DNA of 14,576 nucleotides from an uncultured Taibaiella sp. (lineage in GTDB: Bacteria; Bacteroidota; Bacteroidia; Chitinophagales; Chitinophagaceae): the NCBI GenBank assembly GCA_946886975.1, contig CAMPJV010000026.1:1-14576 (forward strand), read 5' to 3'. Below are positions 7,257-14,576 of this stretch, in pieces. Positions within the stretch are counted from its first letter, which is position 1; every line of letters starts with the position of its first letter. The notes below the pieces were generated by a model. That model did no database searches. It was not told where the DNA came from and saw nothing but the letters and a program-made list of their open reading frames with translations. The translations under genes were made by a program, and so were the position numbers.

Positions 7257-7277
7257 GCGCCTGGTTCAGGTGCTTTT
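7257..7277 (+). terminator. Hairpin with short T-tail, plus orientation
   Basis: A 7-pair stem (7257-7263 with 7267-7273, one G.T) and a 3-base loop are followed by TTTT. It resembles a weak plus-strand terminator and would close a plus-strand RNA made from about 7090-7277. On the minus strand one pair is lost and the tail is not T-rich, so it does not explain termination of the nitrilase gene well. Confidence 0.35.
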
Positions 7278-7295
7278 CAGGCTAAATCCGGGATC

Positions 7296-8108
7296 TTACA
7301 GCAACATGAACTTATCGGCATCCTTCAGGAAAGGTAGTCCCTCTCGGGTCTTCAGCAGGGGCTGTTTATCCAGCGTCACTGTTTGAACTACCGCATCATG
7401 CCCCGCCTGCCAGATCACATCCCCCAATGGTCCGAAAACGCTGCTCTCTCCTTTGTGGATTATCTCTTTTCCATCCGTACCCACTCTGTTCACACCCACA
7501 ACATATGCCTGGTTCTCTATCGCTCTCGCCTGCAGCAGGCTTCTCCATGCCAGGCTTCTACGCTCGGGCCAGTTCGCCACATACAGCAGCACATCATATT
7601 CCGGCTCTCCGGTATAGCCATTTGTCTGTGGAATTGGAGCCTGCCTGGACCAGACAGGAAAGCGTAGGTCATAACAGATCAACAGATTTATTCTCCAGCC
7701 TTTTACGCTCGCAATGAGCCTCTTGCTTCCGGCAGTATAATGCTTGTCCTCATCTGCGTAACCGAACAGGTGACGTTTATCATAAACACCAAATTGGCCG
7801 TTCGGCTGCATCCAGATAAGTCTGTTGTAATACTTCCCCTCCTCTTCTATTATCAGGCTCCCTGTAATGATGCAGCGGTACTTAGTTGCCATCCCCTTCA
7901 TCCAGCTTACAGAGTAGCCGTCCATCGTCTCTGCCAACCGTTCAGGTGCCATGCTAAACCCCGTACTAAACATCTCTGGCAACACTACCACCTCACGCGC
8001 TCCTTTGATTCCCGCTATATATGATTCATACTGAAGGAAGTTCGCCTCCTTTTGCTCCCAGGTAATGTCAGGTTGTATTATCGAGATGTGTAACTGGTCG
8101 GCTGGCAT
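7296..8108 (-). CDS. Nitrilase-family amidohydrolase, omega-amidase (YafV-like)
   Basis: The 270-residue cytoplasmic enzyme has the nitrilase catalytic triad Glu45 (VVLPEMFSTGF), Lys111 (YDKRHLF) and Cys145 (LLICYDLRFP). Together with the STGFSM and GYADEDKHYTAG contexts these match the omega-amidase/YafV branch, which hydrolyses alpha-ketoglutaramate and similar omega-amides to the oxo-acid and ammonia. That would repair the product of glutamine transamination and salvage methionine-cycle by-products. The length is typical (about 255-275 residues). The gene is alone on its strand; the divergent lipocalin-like gene starts 49 bases away. I see no clear minus-strand terminator after it. Exact substrate specificity cannot be read from sequence. 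Confidence 0.88.
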   Translation of the reverse strand: MPADQLHISIIQPDITWEQKEANFLQYESYIAGIKGAREVVVLPEMFSTGFSMAPERLAETMDGYSVSWMKGMATKYRCIITGSLIIEEEGKYYNRLIWMQPNGQFGVYDKRHLFGYADEDKHYTAGSKRLIASVKGWRINLLICYDLRFPVWSRQAPIPQTNGYTGEPEYDVLLYVANWPERRSLAWRSLLQARAIENQAYVVGVNRVGTDGKEIIHKGESSVFGPLGDVIWQAGHDAVVQTVTLDKQPLLKTREGLPFLKDADKFMLL

Positions 8109-8156
8109 AAATTTAATATGGTCTACATTTAATATACTATCCGCAATATTAGAGAT

Positions 8157-8852
8157 ATGAAACGAATATTACTTCTACTGGCCTTCGCACTCCCATTCAT
8201 TTCAACAGCACAAGACTACAACCTTTCAGGTAAATGGCGCGAGGTTGCTCGTACAGACCTGAGTGGCAACGCTATGGATATGGGCGATACGATTAAGATC
8301 GACTTCCTCACCGGCCAGGAATATACTTGGTTAAAGAAGGGGGGCTTCATTTACCGGGGTACTTACAAAATTGAAGATGGCGCCCTCGACATGGGTTCTC
8401 GCTACTTTTCCATTGTAGATCTCAGCCCCAACCGCCTGATCATTAAAGATGAAGGGGCTACTTATGAGTTCATGCCCTACACTGAACCCCCACAGGCAAG
8501 ACTGGCCCGAGAGGCAACCCCAGCTCCCGTGTCCGATATCCGCCAACTTGCGGGACGTTGGAAGGTCTTCAAAGGCACGAGCTCAAAGACCATGAAAGAA
8601 ATTGACTATACGACTAAGGTGAAAAGCGTAATGATCTTCGACGCACCAGACACGGACGGCTACATAGGCTATGTATCCGCTGGCAAAGACCCTGAAGGAA
8701 GACCTTCCTGGAAAATTACCCGGTACGAAAACGGAATACTTTATACCAATGGGAAAACAGTACGCCTCTTCGAAGTATTAAGAGCAGATACTAAAGAGCT
8801 CATCCTCAAAGAAGGTCCTATCACCTATTTCCTTAAGCAGTTTACAGAATAA
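8157..8852 (+). CDS. Secreted protein with two lipocalin-like repeats
   Basis: The 231-residue product begins with a clear signal peptide (residues 1 to about 19, ending STAQ), so it is exported; no lipobox Cys is present. The mature protein appears to hold two similar beta-rich halves, each opening with a G-x-W motif typical of lipocalin-like folds: LSGKWREV at about 23-30 and LAGRWKVF at about 131-138. Each half then has a TW/SW...Y-x-x-G strand pair and ends in a (L/K)ILK/IIKDEG strand. A Pro/Ala-rich linker (EPPQARLAREATPAP) separates the halves. The function is unknown; binding of a small hydrophobic ligand is the family expectation and only inference here. A terminator follows at 8879-8908, so it is a single-gene unit. 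Confidence 0.75.
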   Translation: MKRILLLLAFALPFISTAQDYNLSGKWREVARTDLSGNAMDMGDTIKIDFLTGQEYTWLKKGGFIYRGTYKIEDGALDMGSRYFSIVDLSPNRLIIKDEGATYEFMPYTEPPQARLAREATPAPVSDIRQLAGRWKVFKGTSSKTMKEIDYTTKVKSVMIFDAPDTDGYIGYVSAGKDPEGRPSWKITRYENGILYTNGKTVRLFEVLRADTKELILKEGPITYFLKQFTE

Positions 8853-8878
8853 CTTTTCTTCGCTATGTCCTTTGTCAG

Positions 8879-8908
8879 CTTCACCTCCTTCTGCGGAAGT
8901 GAAGTTTT
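8879..8908 (+). terminator. Terminator after the lipocalin-like gene
   Basis: CTTCACCTCC and GGAAGTGAAG (8879-8888 and 8895-8904) form a stem of nine pairs with one C/A mismatch and a 6-base loop, followed by TTTTC. It sits about 26 bases after the gene's stop and separates it from the epimerase. It also makes an epimerase start upstream of this point unlikely. Confidence 0.7.
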
Positions 8909-8955
8909 CATTTGCAGCCATTCCTTGCTATCTAAAATATGCTCAACTTTATCTC

Positions 8956-9987
8956 ATGCTGCTAGTACGACACTACTCCTTCGACCTGGAGTTCGAATAT
9001 CCCTTTACCATCGCTAAAGGAACCAAGACTCACCAGCCCACCCTCATCGTGTCCCTCGGCTTGGGCAACCTCACCGGCTATGGAGAAGCCCCGGCTATAC
9101 ACTACTACAATGTTTCAGTGGAGGGAATGATTGAGCTTCTTGAGGCGAAGAAGCGGGTCATTACCTCTTATGCTCTTACAGACCCGCAGCGCTTCTGGCA
9201 TTTCCTGCACCATCTTCTGCCCGAGCAGCATTTCCTCATAGCCGCTTTAGATATCGCTGGCTGGGACTTGTTCGCACAAATGCGCCGCAAGCCTTTATAC
9301 CAGCTGCTGGGCTTGCCGTGGAATAAAACGCCCTTGACAGACTATACGATCGGAATAGACACAGCCGAAAAGATGGTGGAGAAGCTCAAGACTCATCCTG
9401 CGCCCATCTATAAAATAAAGGTTCAGGACAGCAGTGATATAGACATCTTGCGCGCCCTCCGTGCAGTATCAGACGCACCGTTCAGAATAGATGCCAATGA
9501 AGCCTTTAGCTTCGAGTCTGCGAAGCTGCTCCTTCCCGAACTGAAAAGCCTTGGAGTAACAATGATCGAGCAACCTTTACCAAAAGCCGACTGGGACGCG
9601 ATGAAAGAACTAAAGGCCCTTTCTCCGATCCCTCTTTTTGCAGATGAAAGCTGTGTTACAGAAGATGACGTGCAGAAATGCTTTGACACCTTTCACGGGA
9701 TCAATATCAAGCTCACAAAGTGTGGGGGCGTCACGCCCGCGTTAAGAATGATACAGGAGGCAAGAAAATCAGGCCTGAAAGTAATGATGGGCTCAATGAA
9801 TGAAAGTACCATCGGCAGCGCAGCCATAGCCAATCTCCTTCCCCTGCTCGACGACGTAGATGCGGACGGTCCTTTACTCCTTAAGGAGGATGTAGCCACC
9901 GGCCTTCACTACGATCATGGAAAAATATCCTTGAGCGGCCATCCCGGCCTGGGCATACAGTTCTTCGGAGAAAAGAGAGCCAAATAG
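8956..9987 (+). CDS. Dipeptide epimerase (L-Ala-D/L-Glu epimerase type), enolase superfamily
   Basis: Starting at the ATG at 8956 the protein has 343 residues. An N-terminal capping domain (about 1-115) is followed by a TIM-barrel with the muconate-lactonizing subgroup residues: Lys153 and Lys155 (YKIKV), metal ligands Asp179 (RIDANEAF), Glu205 (IEQPLP) and Asp230 (ADESC), Lys252 with Lys255 (NIKLTKCGG), and an Asp302-x-Asp304 motif (DVDADGP) that holds the dipeptide ammonium group in Ala-Glu epimerases. The enzyme would interconvert L-Ala-D-Glu and L-Ala-L-Glu during recycling of murein peptides in the cytoplasm. An upstream TTG at 8872 extends the frame, but that stretch overlaps the preceding terminator and encodes nothing family-like, so ATG 8956 is preferred. 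murB follows after 16 bases. Related dipeptide specificities cannot be excluded. Confidence 0.88.
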   Translation: MLLVRHYSFDLEFEYPFTIAKGTKTHQPTLIVSLGLGNLTGYGEAPAIHYYNVSVEGMIELLEAKKRVITSYALTDPQRFWHFLHHLLPEQHFLIAALDIAGWDLFAQMRRKPLYQLLGLPWNKTPLTDYTIGIDTAEKMVEKLKTHPAPIYKIKVQDSSDIDILRALRAVSDAPFRIDANEAFSFESAKLLLPELKSLGVTMIEQPLPKADWDAMKELKALSPIPLFADESCVTEDDVQKCFDTFHGINIKLTKCGGVTPALRMIQEARKSGLKVMMGSMNESTIGSAAIANLLPLLDDVDADGPLLLKEDVATGLHYDHGKISLSGHPGLGIQFFGEKRAK

Positions 9988-9990
9988 CCC

Positions 9991-9998
9991 TATTTTTG
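9991..9998 (+). promoter_or_regulatory. -7-like element directly before murB
   Basis: TATTTTTG matches TAnnTTTG exactly and ends 5 bases before the murB ATG, so a transcript from it would be almost leaderless. No TTG lies at the expected -33 position. The same stretch is simply the gap of a possible epimerase-murB operon. Confidence 0.35.
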
Positions 9999-10003
9999 TC
10001 CGA

Positions 10004-11017
10004 ATGCAGATTCTGAAGAATGTCTCTCTGAAGCCGTATAACACTTTCGGGATAGACCTCCCGGCCGAATACTTTGCCGAGCTGACCACGGAAGAACAAC
10101 TACAGGAGTTAACCGCCAATCAGACCCTTCCTGTCAATAGGCGCATCCTTGGTGGCGGCAGTAACATCCTGCTCACCCAGCCGGTCGAAGGTCTGCTCAT
10201 AAGAAATTGCTTAAAGGGGATTACAGTTGCAGAAGAAAATGATGACCACCTCTGGCTTGAGGTTAAAGCAGGTGAAATATGGCACGACCTCGTCCGGTAC
10301 ACCATCGATAATGACCTTAGCGGCCTTGAGAACCTCTCGCTTATTCCCGGTTGTGTTGGCGCCGCTCCTATGCAGAATATTGGTGCCTACGGTGTTGAGG
10401 TGAAGGATTCGATAGAGAAAGTGATCGGCTGGCACATGCAAGAAAAGGATTTCATTTCTTTAAATAACGCTGAATGTCATTTCGGCTACCGGGACAGTAT
10501 ATTTAAGCATGAGCTCAGGGACAAGGTGGCTATTACCTCGGTCACTTTCCGCCTCAACAAGCATCACTGTCTCAATACCAGCTACGGTGCCATTCAGCAA
10601 GAACTGGAGCTAATGGGGGTTACCGAGCCTTCCGTAAAATCAGTTTCCGAAGCAGTCATCGCCATCCGCACCAGCAAGCTTCCAGACCCAAGGCAAATTG
10701 GCAATGCTGGTAGCTTCTTCAAGAACCCTACCATCCCTGTTGTTAAATTCAACAGCCTTCGCAACCAGTACCCGGGCATGCCCTCATATCCCGTCAATGA
10801 AGAGAGTGTAAAAATTCCAGCAGGCTGGCTTATCGAACAGGCTGGCTGGAAAGGCTATAAAGCTGGCGACGCAGGTGTCCACCAGAAGCAGGCTTTAGTA
10901 TTGGTAAACTACGGCAACGCGAAAGGCAGCGATATCCTGAAGCTCTCTGGCGATATCCTCGCATCTATAAAGGACAAGTTTGACATAGACCTGGAAAGGG
11001 AGGTCAACATCTGGTAG
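10004..11017 (+). CDS. murB: UDP-N-acetylenolpyruvoylglucosamine reductase MurB (type I)
   Basis: The 337-residue flavoenzyme reduces UDP-GlcNAc-enolpyruvate to UDP-MurNAc with NADPH in cytoplasmic peptidoglycan precursor synthesis. Visible signatures are the N-terminal NTFGI, the FAD-binding RRILGGGSNILL at about 46-57, SLIPGCVGAAPMQNIGAYG at 112-130, Tyr162-Arg163 of type I enzymes (FGYRDSIF), the catalytic Ser237 (GNAGSFFKNP) that protonates the enol intermediate, and the C-terminal Glu333 (REVNIW) equivalent to the acid residue of the E. coli enzyme. The loop between Tyr162 and Ser237 makes it type I (E. coli-like), not the shorter type II. It lies 16 bases after the epimerase gene, on the same strand, and ends 4 bases from the convergent kinase gene. 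All key residues are present. Confidence 0.96.
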   Translation: MQILKNVSLKPYNTFGIDLPAEYFAELTTEEQLQELTANQTLPVNRRILGGGSNILLTQPVEGLLIRNCLKGITVAEENDDHLWLEVKAGEIWHDLVRYTIDNDLSGLENLSLIPGCVGAAPMQNIGAYGVEVKDSIEKVIGWHMQEKDFISLNNAECHFGYRDSIFKHELRDKVAITSVTFRLNKHHCLNTSYGAIQQELELMGVTEPSVKSVSEAVIAIRTSKLPDPRQIGNAGSFFKNPTIPVVKFNSLRNQYPGMPSYPVNEESVKIPAGWLIEQAGWKGYKAGDAGVHQKQALVLVNYGNAKGSDILKLSGDILASIKDKFDIDLEREVNIW

Positions 11018-11021
11018 TCTT

Positions 11022-14000
11022 TTATTCCTGTAGCAGAGGAAGCTTAATGAAGAACGATGTACCCTTTCCCCGCTCTGTCTCAAACCATATCTTGCCCTTC
11101 CAGAATTCAATGATCTTTTTGGTCATCGCCAGTCCCAATCCGGTTCCGGAACCTTTTGTTGTAAAGTAGGGACTGAATATCTTTTCCACTAGCTCAGGTT
11201 CTATCCCATTCCCATTATCCGTTATGGTAATTATCGCAGAATGATCTTCGCGCTCCAGCGACACACGCACATTACCTTCCCTGTCCTCAGGTATAGCTTC
11301 AACAGCATTCTGCAACACGTTGGTGAGTACTCTCAGTAGCTGGCTCTTGTCTGCATACACCGTCATAATTTCGTCAGTGCTGTCGATCTCCACTTTGGTA
11401 CTTGTGTTATTCAGGTACAGCTCAGCCGCTTTATACAGAAGGCTTTTCAGGTCTATCTCCTCCGGGTCCGCCTCCGGCATCTTTGCAAAATCAGAAAAGG
11501 CTGACGCAATATGTGACAGGTTATCTATCTGCTCTATCAGCGACTCCGACACATTCTCTGTAAGCTGCCTTGCATTCGGGTGATTTGTTCTTAGCGCCTG
11601 TTGCAGGTATTGAATGTTCAGCTTCATAGGCGTAAGAGGATTTTTTATTTCATGCGCCACCTGCCGTGCCATTTCTCTCCATGCGCTCTCTCTTTCGCTT
11701 TGCGCCAGCAGTATCGCGTTCTCTTCCACCTTTTTCACCATTTTATTGTATTCCCCTATCAGCAGCCCTATTTCATCGTCATACTTCCATTCCAGTGGTT
11801 CGTTCTGCTTCAGGTTAAACTGCTTGAATCGCTCAATGATCATCTGCAGCCCCCTTGTCAGCCAGTCCGTTATCAACACCGCCAGGACGCTGGACACGAG
11901 GAATATAAACGCATAGAGGTTTATCAGAGCTACGAGGATGTTGGATATCTGGTAGTTCAGCTCCTTCTCAGACGCAAAGAACGGCACGTTGATATACCCA
12001 AAAGCCTCACCCCTGTCATTCCTTAGTGGCACATAGCACGACAGATATTTCAGCTTTCCTATCTGCTCTTCCTCTATCAGTATGGTTCTGTTCTGCTCAG
12101 CAAGTTCGTAGTATGCATAAGGCATCATTATTCTGTCCAGTATCTTCTTATTGTATATATCGTCCTGCGAGGTAGCCTTCAGGCTGCCAAGCGAGTTATA
12201 GATATTCACATCAATACTCTGGCTATTAGCCAGCGCCGCAATATAATTCTTGAACTCCGGGCTATCCGACTCTGCATGAAACTCCACAGGATCAGGATCG
12301 ACGTTCGCTGCTTTCAGGTACTGCAGCACGGATCGTTCTATCACCTGCATGGCCGCCCTTAGCTTATTCCTGTTGCTATCATCATACCGGTCCACAAACA
12401 CCCATATTGTCACCGCTCCGATTATCAGGTAAGAAATAAATACAACCCCCAGCATCCCCAGGTGTATCCGCTTTCTAAGTGTCAGATGTATAAGCTTCTC
12501 CGAGTCTCCCCTCTTCAGCACATACTGGAAGTACAGCCTGAAGATAAACGTAGTAAGTGCAAATACCATCAGTACACCCAGCATGTAGGAGAACAAGGTA
12601 ATTCCCTCCAGCCACGACTTCTGGTTCTCTACTATCGATACGGTTTTCTCTTTATCTACCTTATAGATGTAAACAGTATAGCCATCTCTTTCCAGCGTCC
12701 GGAGTGTGCCTGGCTTTAAAGCATCCCTACGTCTATATACAGGAAAAGGGAAGCTGTTCACTCGTGTTATCAACTCTCTCCCTACATAGATGCCATAAGT
12801 GTAGTTAGCATTCACAATATTCTCCTTCACTCTCGCCGGCTGAAGCAGTTCTGGATATACCGAAGCCGTAGCAGCACGTTTCAGCGTCATGTCGATAAAC
12901 ACATAGCCAAGGCTGCTTCCGTCAGCCGCTCTTATAGGAATAGAGGCCAGGTAGTAGTGTGCATCCTTCGCATTCTCTCTGTAGAAAAGATATTTACTTT
13001 CAGTGGGCGCGGCATTGTTAAGTTCTTCATAGAAATAGTTGATGCCGACCGGGTCCTTGTTGTACAGCGGCATTCCTTCTTTGTCATACAGGTAAACCCC
13101 CGCCTCATATTTATTGAGCTGCCCGCGGAAGAACCTTGTGCCCAGGTGTTCATCTATGAATGTCCTGTCCTCCTCCGTGGGCATTTGAAAGTAGTCTCGT
13201 AGCACGGCGTTTGTCGCGATGCTATCTGCAATGTCGGCAAAAAGGTACTCCATCACATCGTCCTGCTGCCTTACAATGTTCTCAGCAAAAAGCCTCCTTC
13301 TATCCTGTTCCTTCACTTTGTTGAAGTGCTGCACCGCCACGGTGGAAGAAAGCGCAATAAAACCTGCCCAGAATATCATGTTGGGAGCAAACAATCCCGA
13401 CTTCGGCTTGAATATTCTTAGGTCCTGGAGAATAACGAACAGCAGCAGCCATCCGTAAGAGTAATATTCATACTGATGTTCTTTCCCCTCCACCTCCAGC
13501 AGGAAGATCAACCCTACCAGAATGATAACCAGGTACTTCAGCCAGGGTCTTTTCACCTGAAGCGAAAGGATGGAATTCAGGTAGTATACCATCAATCCTG
13601 CGCAACACGCAATAAGTCCGATAGCAAATAACCCAACTATTGTATAGCCGTTGATAGTAGTAAAGTCGCTTACGTCAAATGATATACTTGAGTTAATGAT
13701 CAGGTTCCTGATGATATCAACTGGCCCGAAGGCTAATAGCCCTAATACCATGGAAAACAGCACAACGATTCCTCCCTGCGCATACCTGTTCCCCTTCTTT
13801 TTACTGATTGCAGAAGGGCGTACGTATCGCAGCAGATACACAATGATCCAAAGCGCGCAAAGAATAACAAGAAGCAGTACTCCCAGCGATGGAAAAACAG
13901 AACTGGAAGCATAGAGCCTCGGGGAGAAAAGAGATACTTCTCCTAGATTAAAGGGTGGTCCAAAAAGATAGATAATCCCAAGGAACAGCCCGATAGCACC

Positions 14001-14576
14001 GCCAATTAGGGCCAGCCCCCACTTTGCTTTATCACTCCTCCCAAAATGAACAGCCAGTAGATTGATCCATGTTATTGTCGCAAGCAGTGCAATGAGCAAC
14101 GCTGCCACGAATAGCTTGTCAGGTATCCACCTTGGCAGATCGTGTTTCTTAAACTGCAGATGAAACATCGGCTGACCATTGGCATTGGTTACAGCATAGC
14201 TTCCGGGCAACTTTTGCTCAGTCACAACAGTGCTTACAGGGATGTAGCTCGCAGCAGTAAACGCAGATCGTAAATACTCGTTCTGGAACGGATAATTGGC
14301 CGCTATGGGGAAAAGCACTACAACGTATTGGTTGGGCTGCAGGTAGGGGAGCCGCAGGCACTGTTTATAATACACCCCGTTATTCCTGAACAACGAGTTG
14401 CTCTCCTGCATCCCCGAGTCCTGCACGCAGGTACTTACTACGTTGTTGCTGTTCCAGAATACGAGGTCCACCGCATCTTCAAAAGCATATATATAGAATG
14501 GTTCTTCCGAAAGCTCATTCACCTCCTCTATACTCAGGTTGCCGGAAAACATCTTCCTGAACACACTGTCTCTTGT
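11022..14576 (-). CDS. Large multi-membrane-pass NtrY-like sensor histidine kinase (5' end beyond right edge)
   Basis: The frame is open to the right edge (at least 1184 residues). The first GTG in the window (14564) is very unlikely to be the true start, because the sequence opens in an extracytoplasmic region with no membrane anchor before it. Numbering from 14564: an extracytoplasmic domain to about 150, about eight membrane segments between 151 and 430, an extracytoplasmic region to about 650, two membrane segments near 665-730, a second smaller sensing domain to about 855, a last membrane segment, and a HAMP linker (about 885-935). The HisKA domain has phospho-acceptor His971 (QVAHEIKNPLTP), and the HATPase domain has N-box NVLQNAVEAI, G1 DNGNGIEP, an F-box SPYFTTK and G2 GTGLGLAM. 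The length is far above the roughly 700 residues of ordinary NtrY. The likely partner is an NtrC-type regulator. It is convergent with murB, 4 bases apart. Confidence 0.92.
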   Translation of the reverse strand, partial: TRDSVFRKMFSGNLSIEEVNELSEEPFYIYAFEDAVDLVFWNSNNVVSTCVQDSGMQESNSLFRNNGVYYKQCLRLPYLQPNQYVVVLFPIAANYPFQNEYLRSAFTAASYIPVSTVVTEQKLPGSYAVTNANGQPMFHLQFKKHDLPRWIPDKLFVAALLIALLATITWINLLAVHFGRSDKAKWGLALIGGAIGLFLGIIYLFGPPFNLGEVSLFSPRLYASSSVFPSLGVLLLVILCALWIIVYLLRYVRPSAISKKKGNRYAQGGIVVLFSMVLGLLAFGPVDIIRNLIINSSISFDVSDFTTINGYTIVGLFAIGLIACCAGLMVYYLNSILSLQVKRPWLKYLVIILVGLIFLLEVEGKEHQYEYYSYGWLLLFVILQDLRIFKPKSGLFAPNMIFWAGFIALSSTVAVQHFNKVKEQDRRRLFAENIVRQQDDVMEYLFADIADSIATNAVLRDYFQMPTEEDRTFIDEHLGTRFFRGQLNKYEAGVYLYDKEGMPLYNKDPVGINYFYEELNNAAPTESKYLFYRENAKDAHYYLASIPIRAADGSSLGYVFIDMTLKRAATASVYPELLQPARVKENIVNANYTYGIYVGRELITRVNSFPFPVYRRRDALKPGTLRTLERDGYTVYIYKVDKEKTVSIVENQKSWLEGITLFSYMLGVLMVFALTTFIFRLYFQYVLKRGDSEKLIHLTLRKRIHLGMLGVVFISYLIIGAVTIWVFVDRYDDSNRNKLRAAMQVIERSVLQYLKAANVDPDPVEFHAESDSPEFKNYIAALANSQSIDVNIYNSLGSLKATSQDDIYNKKILDRIMMPYAYYELAEQNRTILIEEEQIGKLKYLSCYVPLRNDRGEAFGYINVPFFASEKELNYQISNILVALINLYAFIFLVSSVLAVLITDWLTRGLQMIIERFKQFNLKQNEPLEWKYDDEIGLLIGEYNKMVKKVEENAILLAQSERESAWREMARQVAHEIKNPLTPMKLNIQYLQQALRTNHPNARQLTENVSESLIEQIDNLSHIASAFSDFAKMPEADPEEIDLKSLLYKAAELYLNNTSTKVEIDSTDEIMTVYADKSQLLRVLTNVLQNAVEAIPEDREGNVRVSLEREDHSAIITITDNGNGIEPELVEKIFSPYFTTKGSGTGLGLAMTKKIIEFWKGKIWFETERGKGTSFFIKLPLLQE

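Larger units (their letters stand above)
7041..7295. ncRNA. Structured intergenic stretch: possible small RNA or dispersed repeat remnant
   Basis: The gap between the two minus-strand genes (about 300 bases in all) has no full gene but contains ordered structure. There are hairpins at 7061-7085 followed by T-rich sequence, 7230-7244 (AGATGC, loop CCT, GCATCT) and 7257-7273 followed by TTTTC. The T-runs favour plus-strand transcripts, although both neighbours lie on the minus strand. A 38-codon plus-strand frame without a start codon is open between stops at 7112 and 7229. These could be a small RNA, a decayed mobile or repeat unit, or the 3' end of the nitrilase transcript. No known RNA family is recognised, and the type assigned here is tentative. 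Confidence 0.25.

Noticed and set aside
7250..7295. Minus-strand terminator for the nitrilase gene
   Set aside because: The only hairpin there loses a pair on the minus strand and has no T-run after it.
8102..8131. CTG-N19-TACATTTA promoter candidate for the lipocalin-like gene
   Set aside because: Both boxes carry one mismatch and the upstream box is inside the nitrilase coding start; too weak to annotate.
8872..8955. N-terminal extension of the epimerase from a TTG codon
   Set aside because: It overlaps the terminator of the preceding gene and encodes no family-like sequence; the ATG at 8956 gives the normal N-terminus.
14562..14564. GTG as start of the sensor kinase
   Set aside because: The frame is open through the right edge, and the sequence at this point is mid-domain without the expected N-terminal membrane segment.
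1..14576. CRISPR arrays, tRNA or rRNA genes, insertion sequences, prophage genes
   Set aside because: No regularly spaced direct repeats, tRNA cloverleaf, rRNA segments or transposase/integrase motifs were seen on either strand.

Overview
The window looks like chromosomal DNA from a member of the Bacteroidota, most probably a Chitinophagaceae-like relative. The reasons are several matches to the Bacteroidota -7 promoter element (TAnnTTTG), a very large NtrY-like membrane kinase, an NtrC-type regulator of the short Bacteroidota form, a MORN-2/YwqK-type secreted protein, a bacterial alpha-2-macroglobulin-like N-terminus, and a fatty-acid hydroxylase of the sort found in sphingolipid producers. 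The taxonomic call is inference from gene content; no rRNA or tRNA gene is present.

Layout. 1-674 (minus) is the start of a large secreted protein, probably alpha-2-macroglobulin family, that runs off the left edge. 873-2797 (minus) is a tight two-gene unit: a secreted MORN-repeat protein followed 2 bases later by an NtrC-family AAA+ response regulator without a DNA-binding domain, closed by a strong terminator at 801-831. 2944-3585 (plus) is a Nudix CoA pyrophosphatase; its stop codon overlaps that of a convergent fatty-acid 2-hydroxylase-like gene (3582-4199, minus). That gene lies just downstream of a 785-residue RND/MMPL exporter (4239-6596, minus). A 97-residue unknown gene (6702-6995, minus) has its own promoter-like site and terminator. 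6996-7295 is a roughly 300-base structured non-coding stretch. Then come an omega-amidase-type nitrilase (7296-8108, minus), a divergent secreted two-repeat lipocalin-like protein (8157-8852, plus), a dipeptide epimerase (8956-9987, plus), MurB (10004-11017, plus), and the convergent multi-membrane-pass sensor histidine kinase (11022 to the right edge, minus), whose 5' end is outside the window.

How the genes relate. The epimerase and MurB both act on peptidoglycan precursors or fragments. The exporter and hydroxylase suggest lipid modification and transport. The kinase and the sigma-54-type regulator are of NtrY and NtrC type and could be partners, but they lie about 9 kb apart. Most of the window is ordinary housekeeping and envelope content. 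I do not see a clearly new system. The points most worth a second look are the HTH-less regulator coupled to the MORN protein, the exporter-hydroxylase pair, and the structured intergenic stretch around 7061-7275.
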